NCBI RefSeq assembly: GCF_020379485.1
Contig: NW_026016656.1
Coordinates: forward strand, 45,630-109,629
Direction of reading: 5' to 3'
Length of the DNA stretch: 64,000 nucleotides
DNA from: Brassica napus
Lineage: Eukaryota; Streptophyta; Magnoliopsida; Brassicales; Brassicaceae
The notes under the pieces are model-generated. The model was not told where the DNA came from and did no database searches. It worked only from the letters and a program-made list of their open reading frames with translations. Shown here piece after piece: positions 1 through 10,486 of this stretch. The translations under genes and the position numbers were made by a program. Positions within the stretch are counted from its first letter, which is position 1. Each line of letters opens with the position of its first letter.

Positions 1-730
1 CAGGAAGTTGAATAAATATCATAGGAGTTGGGATGAAGAAGTTATCCCACTTTCAAATCAGGTGATTCCAGTTTCCCAGTTTGAGAATAGCACAGCTTCT
101 TCGTCGTTCCAATCAAACCAGGATGAATCACTTTGTAAGAAGCTTGATTTGGATACATAAAATGGTGGAGAATCACCAGGAAGTTGAATAAATCTCATGG
201 GAGTTGGGATGAAGAAGTTATCCCAATTTCAAATCAGGTGATTCCAGTTTCCCAGTTTGGGAATAGCACAGCTTCTTCGTCGTTCCAATCAAACCAGGAT
301 GAATCACTTTGTGAGAAGCTTGATTATGATAGATTAACTGGTGGAGAATCACCAGGAAGTTGAATATATCTCATAGGAGTTAAGATGAAGAAGTTATCCC
401 ACTTTCAAATCAGGTGATTCCAGTTTCCCAGTTTGGGAATAGCACAGCTTCTTTGTCGTTCCAATCAAACCAGGATGAATCACTTTGTGAGAAGCTTTAT
501 TTGGATACATAAAGTGCTGGAGAATCACCAGGAAGTTGAATAAATCTCATAGGAGTTGGGATGAAGAAGTTATCCCACTTTCAAATCAGGTGATTCCAGT
601 TTCCCAGTTTGGGAATAGCACAGCTTCTTCGTCTTTCAATCAAACCAGGATGAATCACTTTGTAAGAAGCTTGATTTGGATACATAAAGTGGTGGAGAAT
701 CACCAGGAAGTTGAATAAATCTCATAGGAG
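1..730 (+). repeat. CentBr-type centromeric satellite, diverged left segment
   Basis: About four monomers of the 176-bp satellite, same orientation as the rest of the window. They carry more private changes than the arrays further right: a lost stretch around 330-345, TATCATAGG near 15-25, and TCATGGGAG near 195. The last monomer stops abruptly at CTCATAGGAGTT (730), where LTR-like sequence begins. Higher divergence fits the edge of an array or an old, less homogenised block. Family recognition is from memory of the Brassica 176-bp HindIII satellite; period and orientation are seen directly. Confidence 0.9.
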
Positions 731-1266
731 TTACTTCTCAAGGTTTTTAATGAGGCCATAAGTTACTTCTCTTACCTCCTAGATGATTGATCTTGGTCTG
801 TCCACATGAAGACCTTATGTTATATAATTTTATCTAAGTTTTTATGCTATGTTTTTATTTTCGAAAACTCTAGTCTTTGTTGTGTTTCCAAGGGAGCCTT
901 GTCTTTATTTTCCTTGTATTTTTGAGACCTTGTGCATGTACAAGGCTTCTCCTTTATATTCTGGTCGTAGCCCCTTGTATCAGTATCCATCTTTTTATCA
1001 AAAACCTTTGTTTTCTCTTTTCTTCTTGCTTGTCGAGTTGATTGAGTGTTGGTGTGTAATATCAAACTTCTGGTGTGTAATATCCAGAGACTAAGGGCTC
1101 TAGTTTGGTGTGTCATATCGAATCTATTGCCTAGGAGTATCAAGGAGCCTTTCCGCAGCCTCTTGTGTCACCATTCGATCCACATACCTTGAGAAGCTTG
1201 AGTCTTTTGATTCGTTTCTGCAAGGATTATCCCATCTGTTCCAGAGCATCATCCTAGGATCTCATT
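731..1266 (+). mobile_element. Truncated solo-type LTR related to element A
   Basis: This stretch aligns along its length with the non-coding part of element A's LTR: TTTTTAAYGAGGCCATA, a CTCTAGTC/CTCTATC stretch, three GGTGTGT motifs, CTAGGAGTATCAAGGAGCC and the terminal CCTAGGATCTCATT. It is clearly more diverged than A's two LTRs are from each other, so it is another family or an older copy. The first ~320 bp of the LTR, including the part coding for the CR tail, are missing. No internal region or second LTR adjoins it. The 5' junction lies in a different monomer position from the 3' junction, so a deletion accompanied or followed its formation. Satellite resumes at ACTTTGTAAG. Confidence 0.8.
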
Positions 1267-1619
1267 ACTTTGTAAGAATCTTGATTTGGATACACAAAAT
1301 GGTGGAGAATCACCAGGAAGTTGAATAAATCTCATAGGAGTTGGGATGAAGAAGTTATCCCACTTTCAAATCAGGTGATTCCAGTTTCCCAGTTTGGGAA
1401 TAGCACAGCTTCTTTGTCGTTCCAATCAAACCAGGATGAATCACTTTGTGAGAAGCTTTACTTTGGATACATAAAGTGCTGGAGAATCACCAGGAAGTTG
1501 AATAAATCTCATAGGAGTTGGGATGAAGAAGTTATCCCACTTTCAAATCAGGTGATTCCAGTTTCCCAGTTTGGGAATAGCATAGCTTCTTCGTTGTTCC
1601 AATCAAACCAGGATGAATC
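1267..1619 (+). repeat. CentBr-type satellite, two monomers
   Basis: About 353 bp, two 176-bp monomers between the truncated LTR and element A. The first HindIII site is mutated (AATCTT). The last monomer ends in GGATGAATC immediately before the 5' LTR of element A. Confidence 0.9.
1615..1619 (+). repeat. Target-site duplication of element A (left)
   Basis: GAATC directly before the TG of the 5' LTR. The right copy is GAATA (17008-17012) followed by ACTTTGT. The uninterrupted satellite reads GAATCACTTTGT, so this is a 5-bp duplication with one later mismatch. Confidence 0.75.
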
Positions 1620-2151
1620 TGATATGATCATGGACCAGCCAGCTGATGGAGATAGAGATGGCGAGTTTAGAGATGAACCAGCTGAAGAAGATGAGGTCTT
1701 ATCCATTCCTAAAGGTCCCATGACTCGAGCCAGAGTTAGGAAACTCAAAGAAGCTATTGGAGGACTAATCAGGAAGTCCTTGGAGCAAGAAGAATGTCTT
1801 GGAGGAAGCTTGATACTTCAAGATACGCTTATCAGCATTCAAGCCATCTTACCATCAAGTTGAGTATCATCTAGGCTAGCAAGCTATGTGTGCTCTTTTC
1901 CTATCATTGTTTTTGTCCCATTGGGTTTTGCAATGATAGGTTTTTAACGAGGCCATAGTCTTGCTATCTTATCACCTAGTTGATATTCTCGGACCAAACC
2001 ACATGAAGAACCTTATGCTATCTTTATTTCTAAGTATTTATGTCTTTCATTTTCGAAAACTCTATCTAAGTTATGTCTTTATTTCTACATTAATTGGAGG
2101 AGCCTGTTCCTTTAATTTCGAAATGCTTGGAGCCTGTTCCAAGCCTTTCAC

Positions 2152-2161
2152 TATATATATG
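2152..2161 (+). promoter_or_regulatory. Putative TATA box of element A LTR
   Basis: TATATATATG about 530 bp into the LTR, followed by a C/T-rich stretch. An identical copy lies near 16690 in the 3' LTR. Called as promoter by position and composition only. Confidence 0.5.
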
Positions 2162-2254
2162 TGTAACTCGGCAACCCTAGCATCTATCAAGTTTTCTTTC
2201 ACTTAAACCTTTGTGTTTTCTTCTCCCTTGCTTTCACGAGTTAAGAGAGTGTCT

Positions 2255-2325
2255 GGTGTGTAGTATCCAGTCTGTTGGTGTGTAATATCCAACACCCAAG
2301 GGCTTTAGAAAGGTGTGTCATATCC
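2255..2325 (+). promoter_or_regulatory. Triple GGTGTGT motif in LTR, downstream of TATA
   Basis: Three copies of GGTGTGTVRTATCC start at 2255, 2277 and 2312. They recur at the same spacing in the 3' LTR (16793, 16815, 16850), and at spacings 21 and 35 in the diverged LTR (1051, 1072, 1107). They lie in the presumed transcribed leader (R/U5). Function unknown. Confidence 0.55.
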
Positions 2326-2471
2326 GATCTAAGTCTAGGAGTATCAAGGAGCCTTTCCGCAGCCTCTTGTGTCACCATTCGATCCACAGCCTTGATAAAC
2401 TCGAGTCTTTGATTCGTTTATGCAAGGATCTATCCAAACCATCCAGAGAAGGGTCCTAGGATCTCATTAAG

Positions 2472-2483
2472 TGGTATCAGAGC
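2472..2483 (+). other. Primer-binding site, initiator tRNA-Met
   Basis: TGGTATCAGAGC is complementary to the 3' end of plant initiator tRNA-Met. It lies two bases after the inferred LTR end and marks the start of the internal region. Confidence 0.9.
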
Positions 2484-2982
2484 ACTCTGGAAGGGGAGTT
2501 TTCGATTTCTCTTTTGCGATTTCATTAGATCTGTGTTCATCGTGTTATATCATTGATCATTTGGGTTTTGCGTGTTGTTTCTCACTCGATCTGATTAGTA
2601 TCATTGAGAGGATTGATAGATCTGATTGTTTCGTGCCTCATATTGTTAGATCTAAGAATTTCGATCGAGTTTTGAACAAAAACCTTTTCACATTCTTGTC
2701 GATTACGTTATCGATTTGCTTGATCCAAAAGTTTCTTGTGATTGTGTGACTCGATCTGTTGTTAAGATCATAGATCAGGATTTGATTATCTCATTTCATC
2801 ATCCGTTGAATCTGATCTGTTAGTGTTTCAATTTCGAAAAGATAGAATTCAAATCGTCGCGTGTTGATCAAGTATCTTCATTTGCCGCTTTGTTTGAAAA
2901 ACTTTGTTTCCTTATTTGAATCTTGAGTTCTGAATTCTTTTGAACTACTTACTGGTTCAAGTTTTTCGTGTATCAGGAAGCA
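2484..2982 (+). other. 5' untranslated leader of element A
   Basis: About 500 bp of T-rich sequence between the primer site and the first ATG of gag, rich in GATCTG/GATCAT words. No convincing coding sequence; presumably holds packaging signals, none of which I can identify. Confidence 0.6.
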
Positions 2983-4239
2983 ATGGGGTCTGAGGAAGAT
3001 GATGAAACCTTTGTGCGAAGGAATAGATTGCTGCAAGAAGCAATCACCAAACAAGTGATGGAAGCGATGGTGAAGTTACTGGAAGAGAAGTATGATCAGA
3101 GACCGCATCATGGGCAAGGACAAGCATCTGGTTCAAGACATGAGCCAAGAAGAAACAGACAAGGTCAGCGTGAGCATGCTGGATCAGAAGAGACTGATAA
3201 CTTCTATGAGAGAAGTAGCCATAGCTCCGGTTCAAGACGTAGCAGTAGAAGATCTCGACGTGATCATGAGGGCCGGAGGCATAGACGCAATGAGCTATCA
3301 GGATTAAAGCTTAAGATCCCTCCTTTCCATGGTAAAGCTGATCCAGATGCCTATCTTGAGTGGGAGAAGAAGATCGAACTCGTTTTCAACTGTCAGCATT
3401 ACTCAGAGACTAAGAAGATTCAAGTAGCTGCTACCGAGTTCAATGACTATGCATTGAGCTGGTGGGATCAGTTGGTTACAAACAAGAGGCGCAATGGTGA
3501 ATTTCCCATTGAAACATGGGCAGAGATGAAAGCTGTGATGCGCAAGAGGTTTGTACCAAGCCATTATCACCGTGATCTTCATCAAAAGCTGAGACTGCTC
3601 ACACAAGGATCAAAGTCTGTAGAGGAATACTTTCAAGAGATGGAGTTGCTTATGCTAAGAGCTTGTGTATCTGAGGACAGTGAAGCTACCATGGCACGAT
3701 TTCTTGGTGGACTCAACCGTGAGATACAAGATAGAGTGGAGATGCAACACTACTTGGAAATAGAGGAGATGCTACACAAAGCTATCTTGGTGGAGCAACA
3801 AGTTAAGAGAAGAAGTCATGCGCGTGGCAGCTATGGTTCCAATAGATACCAGACCTCTAAGGAAGATAAACCGAGCTATCAAAAGGAGAGCAAGCCACAG
3901 CCAAAAGAAGAATCCAAGTCTAGTAGCATCTACAACAAAGATAAGGGTAAAGTGGAAGCTACAAGCTCGCGTGCAAGAGATGTGAAGTGCTTTAAGTGCC
4001 AAGGGCGTGGGCACTATGCTAATGAGTGTACTAACAAGAGAGTTATGATTCTTCTGGAGAATGGAGAGTTTGAATCTGAAGATGAGAAACTAAGAACTGA
4101 TCAAGAACTATCAGAAGTTGAGCATGAGGAGGAACCAGTTCAAGGTAGACTTTTGGTTGCAAGAAGAACTCTCAGTTTGCAAAACAAAACTGAGGAGCAA
4201 GAACAAAGAGAGAACTTGTTCTACACACGTTGTCTGTGA
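2983..4239 (+). CDS. gag: Element A Gag (3'-truncated by element B)
   Basis: Gag polyprotein of about 418 residues, which forms the virus-like particle and binds element RNA. I chose the ATG at 2983 (MGSEEDDET) because the open frame upstream has only a GTG. An N-terminal coiled-coil-like stretch and a long Arg/Ser-rich region (to about residue 105) precede the retrotransposon Gag domain. The Gag domain opens with [19 protein letters not shown] and contains SWWDQL. One CCHC zinc knuckle, [14 protein letters not shown], starts near residue 336. The stop codon is supplied by the inserted LTR of element B (last native base 4234). In the intact element the frame probably continued straight into protease, as the sister element D suggests. 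No internal stop or frameshift is seen. Confidence 0.92.
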   Translation: MGSEEDDETFVRRNRLLQEAITKQVMEAMVKLLEEKYDQRPHHGQGQASGSRHEPRRNRQGQREHAGSEETDNFYERSSHSSGSRRSSRRSRRDHEGRRHRRNELSGLKLKIPPFHGKADPDAYLEWEKKIELVFNCQHYSETKKIQVAATEFNDYALSWWDQLVTNKRRNGEFPIETWAEMKAVMRKRFVPSHYHRDLHQKLRLLTQGSKSVEEYFQEMELLMLRACVSEDSEATMARFLGGLNREIQDRVEMQHYLEIEEMLHKAILVEQQVKRRSHARGSYGSNRYQTSKEDKPSYQKESKPQPKEESKSSSIYNKDKGKVEATSSRARDVKCFKCQGRGHYANECTNKRVMILLENGEFESEDEKLRTDQELSEVEHEEEPVQGRLLVARRTLSLQNKTEEQEQRENLFYTRCL

Positions 4240-7075
4240 CACCCCCGATCTGGTCTAAGTATAAGTTGACTCGACCAGCCGTGCAACAATCAAACAAGAA
4301 CATGCACGGCCGATCACTCATAACTGAAACCAAACCGAGAAGCCACAATGTGTACATAAACGACTAACCCGAAGTTCCCGAAATAAATCCAGGTACCTTA
4401 GGCCAACCGCCTAAGTACACATATCCTATTAGGTACAACCCGAGGCTTTACAACCTTAAGAGTAATACCCAATAGTTGGTTCGTCCGGACAAGGACTAAT
4501 ATCATATGGAACCCGTACTTTAAAAAAAACATTCTTTATATATCAATCCAAAGCATCTTACAAAATTTTTATAGATTAACCTCGAGGTTTTCGGTCAACA
4601 AATCTTATACATAAGATATATCAAAATGACTGCAAGGATAATAAAACTACCGCTGGCTAATGCCGTTCCTTCCCGTCCTAGAGTAAGGTCTCCCACCTAC
4701 TGGTTACCTGCATATCAAATGAGTCATGAGTAACTAGTTTACTCAGTGAGTCTAATCCCACACCCAAACACATATCAATAGTATCCCGATCAAGCGACAC
4801 CATTTGAATGCAGTGGAATTATATTCCATAATTAATATAATTATAAGGCCTCTCAATCCATCCATGTGAATCTATCTTAAACATCACCTCCACGATACCC
4901 GCCAATCACTCATACTCTTAATATATATATATATATGCTAAACCCGGAAAACCACCAAGGCTAACCGAGCCTAACGGGGAATAAATATAACCATCATCTC
5001 CATCAGATATTCCAAGATAGAACATCCAACGCTGCATGCAGTTACACGGCCTCCAGGGTGCGACCCCATCATCGTGTCTTCATGACCTTGATCCATATCG
5101 CAGGACCAATTCACGGCAATGCGGGACTTTCGGGAGAGTGAGTATACAATAAGACTTCACATGATTCACACTTATTAATAGAATACTTATAGATTAGTAC
5201 TTGAGAACAAGTACTAAGGCTCGGGATAACCTCAAAGAATTATTCTTATTAATTCTTAAGTATTTAAACTAGATAAATACTTCATATATAAATATAGATC
5301 AAGGGATAATACTTAATCAATCAACCATAATTACTCCTTAATTAATCCATGATTAATCCTTAATTAATCAATGATTATCCCTTAATTAATTCATGATTAA
5401 TTCTTAATTAATCAACCATATTCAATATGCAATCATGCATACTCATTCATAATTCATTCATCATCTATCTAGACTCACCTTTAAATCCATGAGATTGGCT
5501 AAGGAAGACTAGACTCGAGCTCAAGCTAATCACACTTCACTTCTGGATCACTCTCGGTTCAGAACCATCACAAGGATCCGGCTGATCCGAATACTCTCCT
5601 TGGCCATCTGAATTCAAAACATAACAGTTGGAACATAAGGTTCACTAGTCTGGTTCAAGAAGAAACTCAACTCAGTTCATAACATTTCAGTTCAGTTCTC
5701 TCATATCAGTTCGGTTCAAGACAGATTGATACCATGTTCAGCTCGGTTCAAGCTTTAACAATTTAACTCGGTTCATATCAGCTTAGTTCATGCTCAGCTA
5801 ACTCCGGTTCTAATCAGTTCCCAACAGCTTAACTCGGTTATACTCAGACGACATCAGTTCAAGACAATTTCAGACCATAGACAGCTCGGCTCAGATCAGA
5901 TCAGAACATACTCAGCTCAATTCAGTTCTAAACAAGATCAAATCAGTTCGGTTTAATTCCCATAATTCTTATCAGTTCGTCTACTGGTTCTATGAGACTG
6001 ATTAAATCATAAACCAACCAAGACTGAAGAGAACAAGACCTTAGACAACTGATCCTGACAGGTTAACCAACATACAGCAATTGGTTCTCATCAAAACATG
6101 GCTGAATCAAGAAGCTGAAGCTTACCGGTTTTACTCAACTAATTAAACTTGACTGGTTGTCTCTCTTCAAGCTAACCACGAATTAACCTGATCAACACCA
6201 CAAGAATCCATGGTTGGATTTATTCAGAATTTATCTCCAGTGTAGGCAAACCAACAAAACTTCTCACAGAAACTGATCCACAACCATCTTACCGATCAAA
6301 ATCAAAGGCTGAAGAACATGGGTGATTCTAAACTTCTTGGACACCAAACCTTCAGCTCTTAACCACACAAAACTCACTGATAAAGTCACAGGATGGTGAG
6401 AAAGGTTTGTCCATGCTCAATTCTCTTCTCTGAATTTTTTTCTGAATTTTTCAACTAGTTTTTCTCACAAATTTTTTCTCTCTTCTTTCTCTCTTTCTCT
6501 CTGAATTTTTCTCTGGTTTTTCTTGCAGGTTATGAACGTCCAGAGGAGAGAAGATGGTGTTTTATAACATAAGAAGTTGCTTCAGGTGAGGGTTTACTTA
6601 AACCAAAGCAAGTTGCTGTCTTTTCCCTCCTTTGAAGAAAGATTATTTTGTTTTTATTAAACAAGCAACCAGCTTGTGACTTTCATGTGACTTTAGTGAA
6701 GCAAGCAAGCAGGTAGGTGCAGCTCATGTGACTGATTTACTGAGAAAGCAAGAAGAATAGCTGGTGAAGGTATTAGACTGGTCGGAATTTAGTTAAGAAA
6801 CTTAACGACAATTTCGGACAGTTTTCGACTAAAATTTCTCATCCTTCGAATCTCGTCTTGCTTTCAACTAAGCTTGCCTAGCTTAAATAAAATTCGACCA
6901 ACATTATTAACACTCTACCAGAACTATCAATGAGAGGCCTTTCGACCACAAGACAGTCCCGTCGAGGTATTAATTCACCGGGTCGACTTTATTTTTAAAT
7001 CTGATCGACCAACTCCAAACTGGCGAGCGGAGTTTTTCTCGACCAAAAATTAACTGGCTCGTGAGGGTTATTACA
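4235..7075 (-). repeat. 3' LTR of element B (full length, 2.84 kb)
   Basis: Complete LTR, 2841 bp, bounded TG...CA in element orientation. It holds a TA dinucleotide run near 4920-4937, an AT-rich tract of repeated TTAATTAATC words (about 5335-5415), and a region dense in CAGTTC/CGGTTC words (about 5560-6000). The 4235 end lies directly inside element A's gag reading frame. No coding sequence recognised. Confidence 0.88.
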
Positions 7076-7090
7076 TTCTTTCCCCCTTAA
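7076..7090 (-). other. Polypurine tract of element B
   Basis: On the minus strand this reads as a purine-rich TTAAGGGGGAAAGAA directly before the TG of the LTR. It primes plus-strand DNA synthesis and supports the minus orientation. Confidence 0.8.
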
Positions 7091-7401
7091 AAGAATTCGT
7101 CCCCGAATTCTCAAAACATAGCTGTACAGACTTTTACTGAACACTGGAGTCTCTGCAAGAAGTTTAAGATAACCAACTCTGAACTTATCCTCATCTGCCC
7201 GTGTCAAAACAACTGATGGTTCCCCAAATACTTGAACTTTTACAAATTTTTCCTTTTCTCCAATCTTCTGATATGGTGCTCACCTATCCGCAAAGGACCT
7301 TTAGGATAGGCTAAATAGGGTTCCAAGTTTTCTGGTCTCAGCAGTTCTATCATACTGGGTCTGATATAAGATTACGCAAAATCGGCTCACCAATAGCATA
7401 A

Positions 7402-7857
7402 CTAAAAGAAGTTCATGTCAACAGATAACCATTTCAACTCTGAACAACTCGGTACATACCAAATAACAGATTTGCGGATTTCCCCAACTTTTCTAAAACA
7501 ATTCTTTCTTTTCTGAGCAAACACTTTCACGATAACCAATTCTTCATCGCACATAACTTTCATATACTGCGGTCTACATACTTCCTTTGACATCGTTGAA
7601 TCTCTGAATACCATTACTTCTGAAACCTTTCTATCTGCTTTCCTCCAGTTCAATAACATGGAAATATGGAACGTCAGGTGATGTGCCATACGTGAAGGTA
7701 ACATCTTCAGTCTGGTCAATGTCAACTTGATTAACCGTGCAACAATCAAACAAGAACATGCACGATCAATCACGCTAACATGATTCAGACCAAGGGTGCC
7801 ACTCTCAAATACACACACACACTTATTCCAGGAATGATTTCCCTTACAGTATTCCAT
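7402..7857 (-). pseudogene. Element B remnant resembling a chromovirus integrase C-terminus
   Basis: Open frame of 151 codons just upstream of the polypurine tract in element orientation. The stretch LPSRMAHHLTFHISML resembles the segment LP...VH.VFHVSML found after the GPF motif in the integrase tail of plant Ty3/gypsy chromoviruses, and its position next to the tract fits. The N-terminal part and the C-terminal part show nothing I recognise. Probably non-functional; the similarity is from memory and short. Confidence 0.4.
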
Positions 7858-9239
7858 ACCCTTCTTATCTATCTGAGATACTCTTCAAAAACTTCTGAAC
7901 GACTCAATCTCACTGAAGTTTCGCATATCCAAGTCTTGTTCTATTACTTTCTGATTTCCTTCTTCTGTCTAGTAACTGAGGAATCAACAAGTCCGCCTAT
8001 ACCAAACTTGATTTACCAACGAAGTACTCTTGTATGATGACTTCACACTTTCTCTGTTAATACATCTTCTGATCTCTTAACAACTTGAGCATTCCCATAT
8101 GCCTTATGGTTATACCTTTTTCCTTGCACTCTTCAATCTTCCTTGGGATTTACTTCACATCTGCTTAATTTTAGGTTGAATTTGGGTTCCTTCTCCCACA
8201 TCTCCACTTTATGAACTTGTACATGACACAGTCCTCATACTATTCTTCAAAATTCTCTTCACCCAGTTCCTTCTATGAATTCCTTAGATTCTCATCCTTC
8301 AACTGAGTTCCTCAAATACGAATGAATAAGCCATCTTGATTTTCTACTTGCAATCTTGAAGGTTATCTATTCTCTCCAGACTGATATGAGCGAGGCTCCA
8401 ACACTTAGTAGAATACGACTGCAGGCCAACGGTAACTGGTCTTCTCTCAAAGACTTCCTTCCTCAACAACATCCTAATTGAGCTCGATAACTAGATAGCC
8501 AATCTCACTCTAGATAGAAACAAACCGCTCTAATGGAAGTACTAAGGAATGGGGATGGGATACGAAGGCATACCATAACTCTAAATGGCAGCCAGTACTT
8601 CCACGAATAAGAACAGTGTACCTGAATTCACTAAAGTGAATCCTTCCTAAAACAATGACACTACCCGAGAACTACATCTATGTGTTGTTCCCGCATCAAA
8701 CACAATATGGGCGGAAAATTCCGTCCATAGGCAAGGTCTCATACGACACCTTGATCACTCCTTCACTTATTTATTTAATCATTCATAAATTTTTAAAATG
8801 CACACAACACGCAATGGGATAAGAAGCAAACCTGTGATTGGACCTTTTCAGAGGTTTTGACGGTCCAGGCAACTATAAAGTGTAGGCTCTACCCAAATAG
8901 CCAAACACTTAGTTAGTGACTAATGGTAAGGAAAGCGAACAAGTTTAACAAGCGGTACCCTAGGTATAGGTAAAAAGATCGGGTAACTTCATGGGCCATG
9001 GTAGGATAACCTCTGTACTCATTACTGGCACCACCGAAGCGCAAATGACGTAAGCGATCGAGGATTTTATATACTTGAACAATCATCACCTTACTCTCCT
9101 TTCTAGCCAAAACCAAAACAACTCAGGGTCCTCGGTCTTGATCTGATGAAACGTCCAACAAAAATTATCTCCATCGACTTTCTTGATTCATTACTTGAAA
9201 CTGACCTTCTATCTGAATAGGTTGATAGTTAAATAATCT

Positions 9240-9630
9240 GCATGACTTGGTAAACTTCTTCAGTAAAAACGGCTTCTATAGAATTCATGTGATCCTCCAC
9301 CAACTCCTCATAGCTCTTAAGCTTTATAGTTTGGGTTACTCTGAGATTAATGGCTAAGTCACAATAGTACATCTTCATGATCTTTAGCTCATCCTCCAAA
9401 CCATAATGGATAAATCAGATTAACTTGACTTCGAAATCTTGGCGGAAACATCTCACTGTGCGAACTCCATATCGGTCCCATGTTTTGGGTAGAAAACACT
9501 CCATCTTGAACTCTTGAAAGAAATCCGCCTAACTTGGACTAACATTTCCCAAATGATGCTTGACGCTTAATCACCAACTTACTGTATCATTCTTGATGAT
9601 GTATGGTTCCATATCCTTCTTGCAATCTTG
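9240..9630 (-). pseudogene. Element B remnant resembling Gag
   Basis: Conceptual minus-strand translation with stops and probable frameshifts. The clearest part, about 9240-9390, contains CDLAINLRVTQ and LKSYEELVEDHMNSIEA. This recalls the Gag pattern ...LR..V.....SYEELVE.A...E of plant Ty3/gypsy elements. It lies downstream of the primer site in element orientation, where Gag is expected. Confidence 0.35.
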
Positions 9631-10096
9631 TGAACAATGGGCTACGTTAGTTGTTCTGCTCCTAGTGTTGCATTCGAAATCTTCCTCTATACAAAATCTA
9701 CATCGAATGGTTTAGTACTTGTCGGTGTTGTCCCAACTTCTTTATCTTGTTCACAAACTTCAAGATGTCTTGTTGCAACGGAATGGTGCTGGTGCGTCCA
9801 TCGTCTTGTACTACTGCTGAACTATCTCCGCCACCAACGTTAAGCTTGAAACAAGTGCTGAATCAATCAGGCTTGTACGTCTCTGGTTCTGGTACGTTTG
9901 GGCATAAGCTGGATTGAAATGAGCAGCCGAAAGAATAAGTCATATGAAGTCGGATATTCTGAACCGGATCATCACCAACAACGTCAACTTTGACTTCAAT
10001 AAAACACGGGCCGAAGATGTAATTGATGTGTCAACTCTGTCTCATATATCTTTGAATATCGATATCCACACTAGAAATTGTAGGAACCGCAGGAAA

Positions 10097-10275
10097 GCAT
10101 GATGATACCAACTCCGAGCATGATGGTAGCAAACCCGAGCACGTCGTTAGCTCACCCGAGCATGATGATAATGGATTGAAGCATGACCGGATTGAACCAA
10201 AACATGACGATAACAAACCGAATCATGACGGTAGAAAGCTCAATCATGACTGTAGGAATCTCGATCTTGACAGGA
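10097..10275. repeat. 21-bp degenerate tandem repeat in element B
   Basis: About eight and a half units of a 21-bp motif of the form GCATGATGGTAGCAAACCCGA, drifting to ATCATGACGGTAGAAAGCTCA; one unit is a base short. The period is a multiple of three, so it could encode a seven-residue repeat on either strand. It lies where the N-terminal part of Gag is expected (minus strand), yet a plus-strand frame also reads as xHDxxxP repeats. Coding status unclear. Confidence 0.7.
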
Positions 10276-10470
10276 TCAAAATTGGTAAGTACACTCCACT
10301 CCGTCGAGCTTGTCTTGATGCATCTCGTATGAAAGAAAACAGTAAGGTAACTACCCATGACTATCTATCCTAAGATGAAGGAACCAGCCAGCACATCCTA
10401 ATTATCCTTGCGACTCATTTTGACTCAAAAAACGTTTGAAACAAGTCCCATTCAAGCATCGTATAACCAT

Positions 10471-10482
10471 GCTCTGATACCA
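10471..10482 (-). other. Primer-binding site of element B
   Basis: GCTCTGATACCA on the plus strand, the reverse complement of TGGTATCAGAGC, four bases from the LTR end at 10487. It fixes the element's orientation as minus and matches initiator tRNA-Met. Confidence 0.88.
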
Positions 10483-10486
10483 CCTT

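Larger units (their letters stand above)
1620..2469 (+). repeat. 5' LTR of element A
   Basis: Begins TGATATGATC and ends GGATCTCATTA. The end is set by the following GAAT of the right target duplication at the 3' LTR and by the primer site three bases further on here. The terminus is therefore TA rather than the usual CA; an end at CTCA (2466) is the alternative. The first 244 bp repeat the coding sequence for the integrase tail. Confidence 0.88.
7091..10470 (-). other. Internal region of element B, decayed coding sequence
   Basis: About 3.4 kb, C/T-rich on the plus strand, with stops in all frames. Three traces are visible on the minus strand and listed separately: an integrase-end-like frame (7402-7857), a Gag-like stretch (about 9240-9630), and a 21-bp repeat (10097-10275). 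Near 8690-8720 a VFDAGTTH-like stretch on the minus strand recalls an aspartic protease site, but it is followed by stops and I do not rely on it. No host gene capture recognised. Confidence 0.55.

Noticed and set aside
1961..2206. 81-codon frame in both LTRs of element A (also 16499-16744)
   Set aside because: It lies in non-coding LTR sequence overlapping the presumed TATA box; no domain, and not kept in the diverged LTR.
7780..8037. Plus-strand 85-codon frame in element B
   Set aside because: Antisense to the element and partly overlapping the integrase-like remnant; hydrophobic composition follows from C/T-rich DNA.
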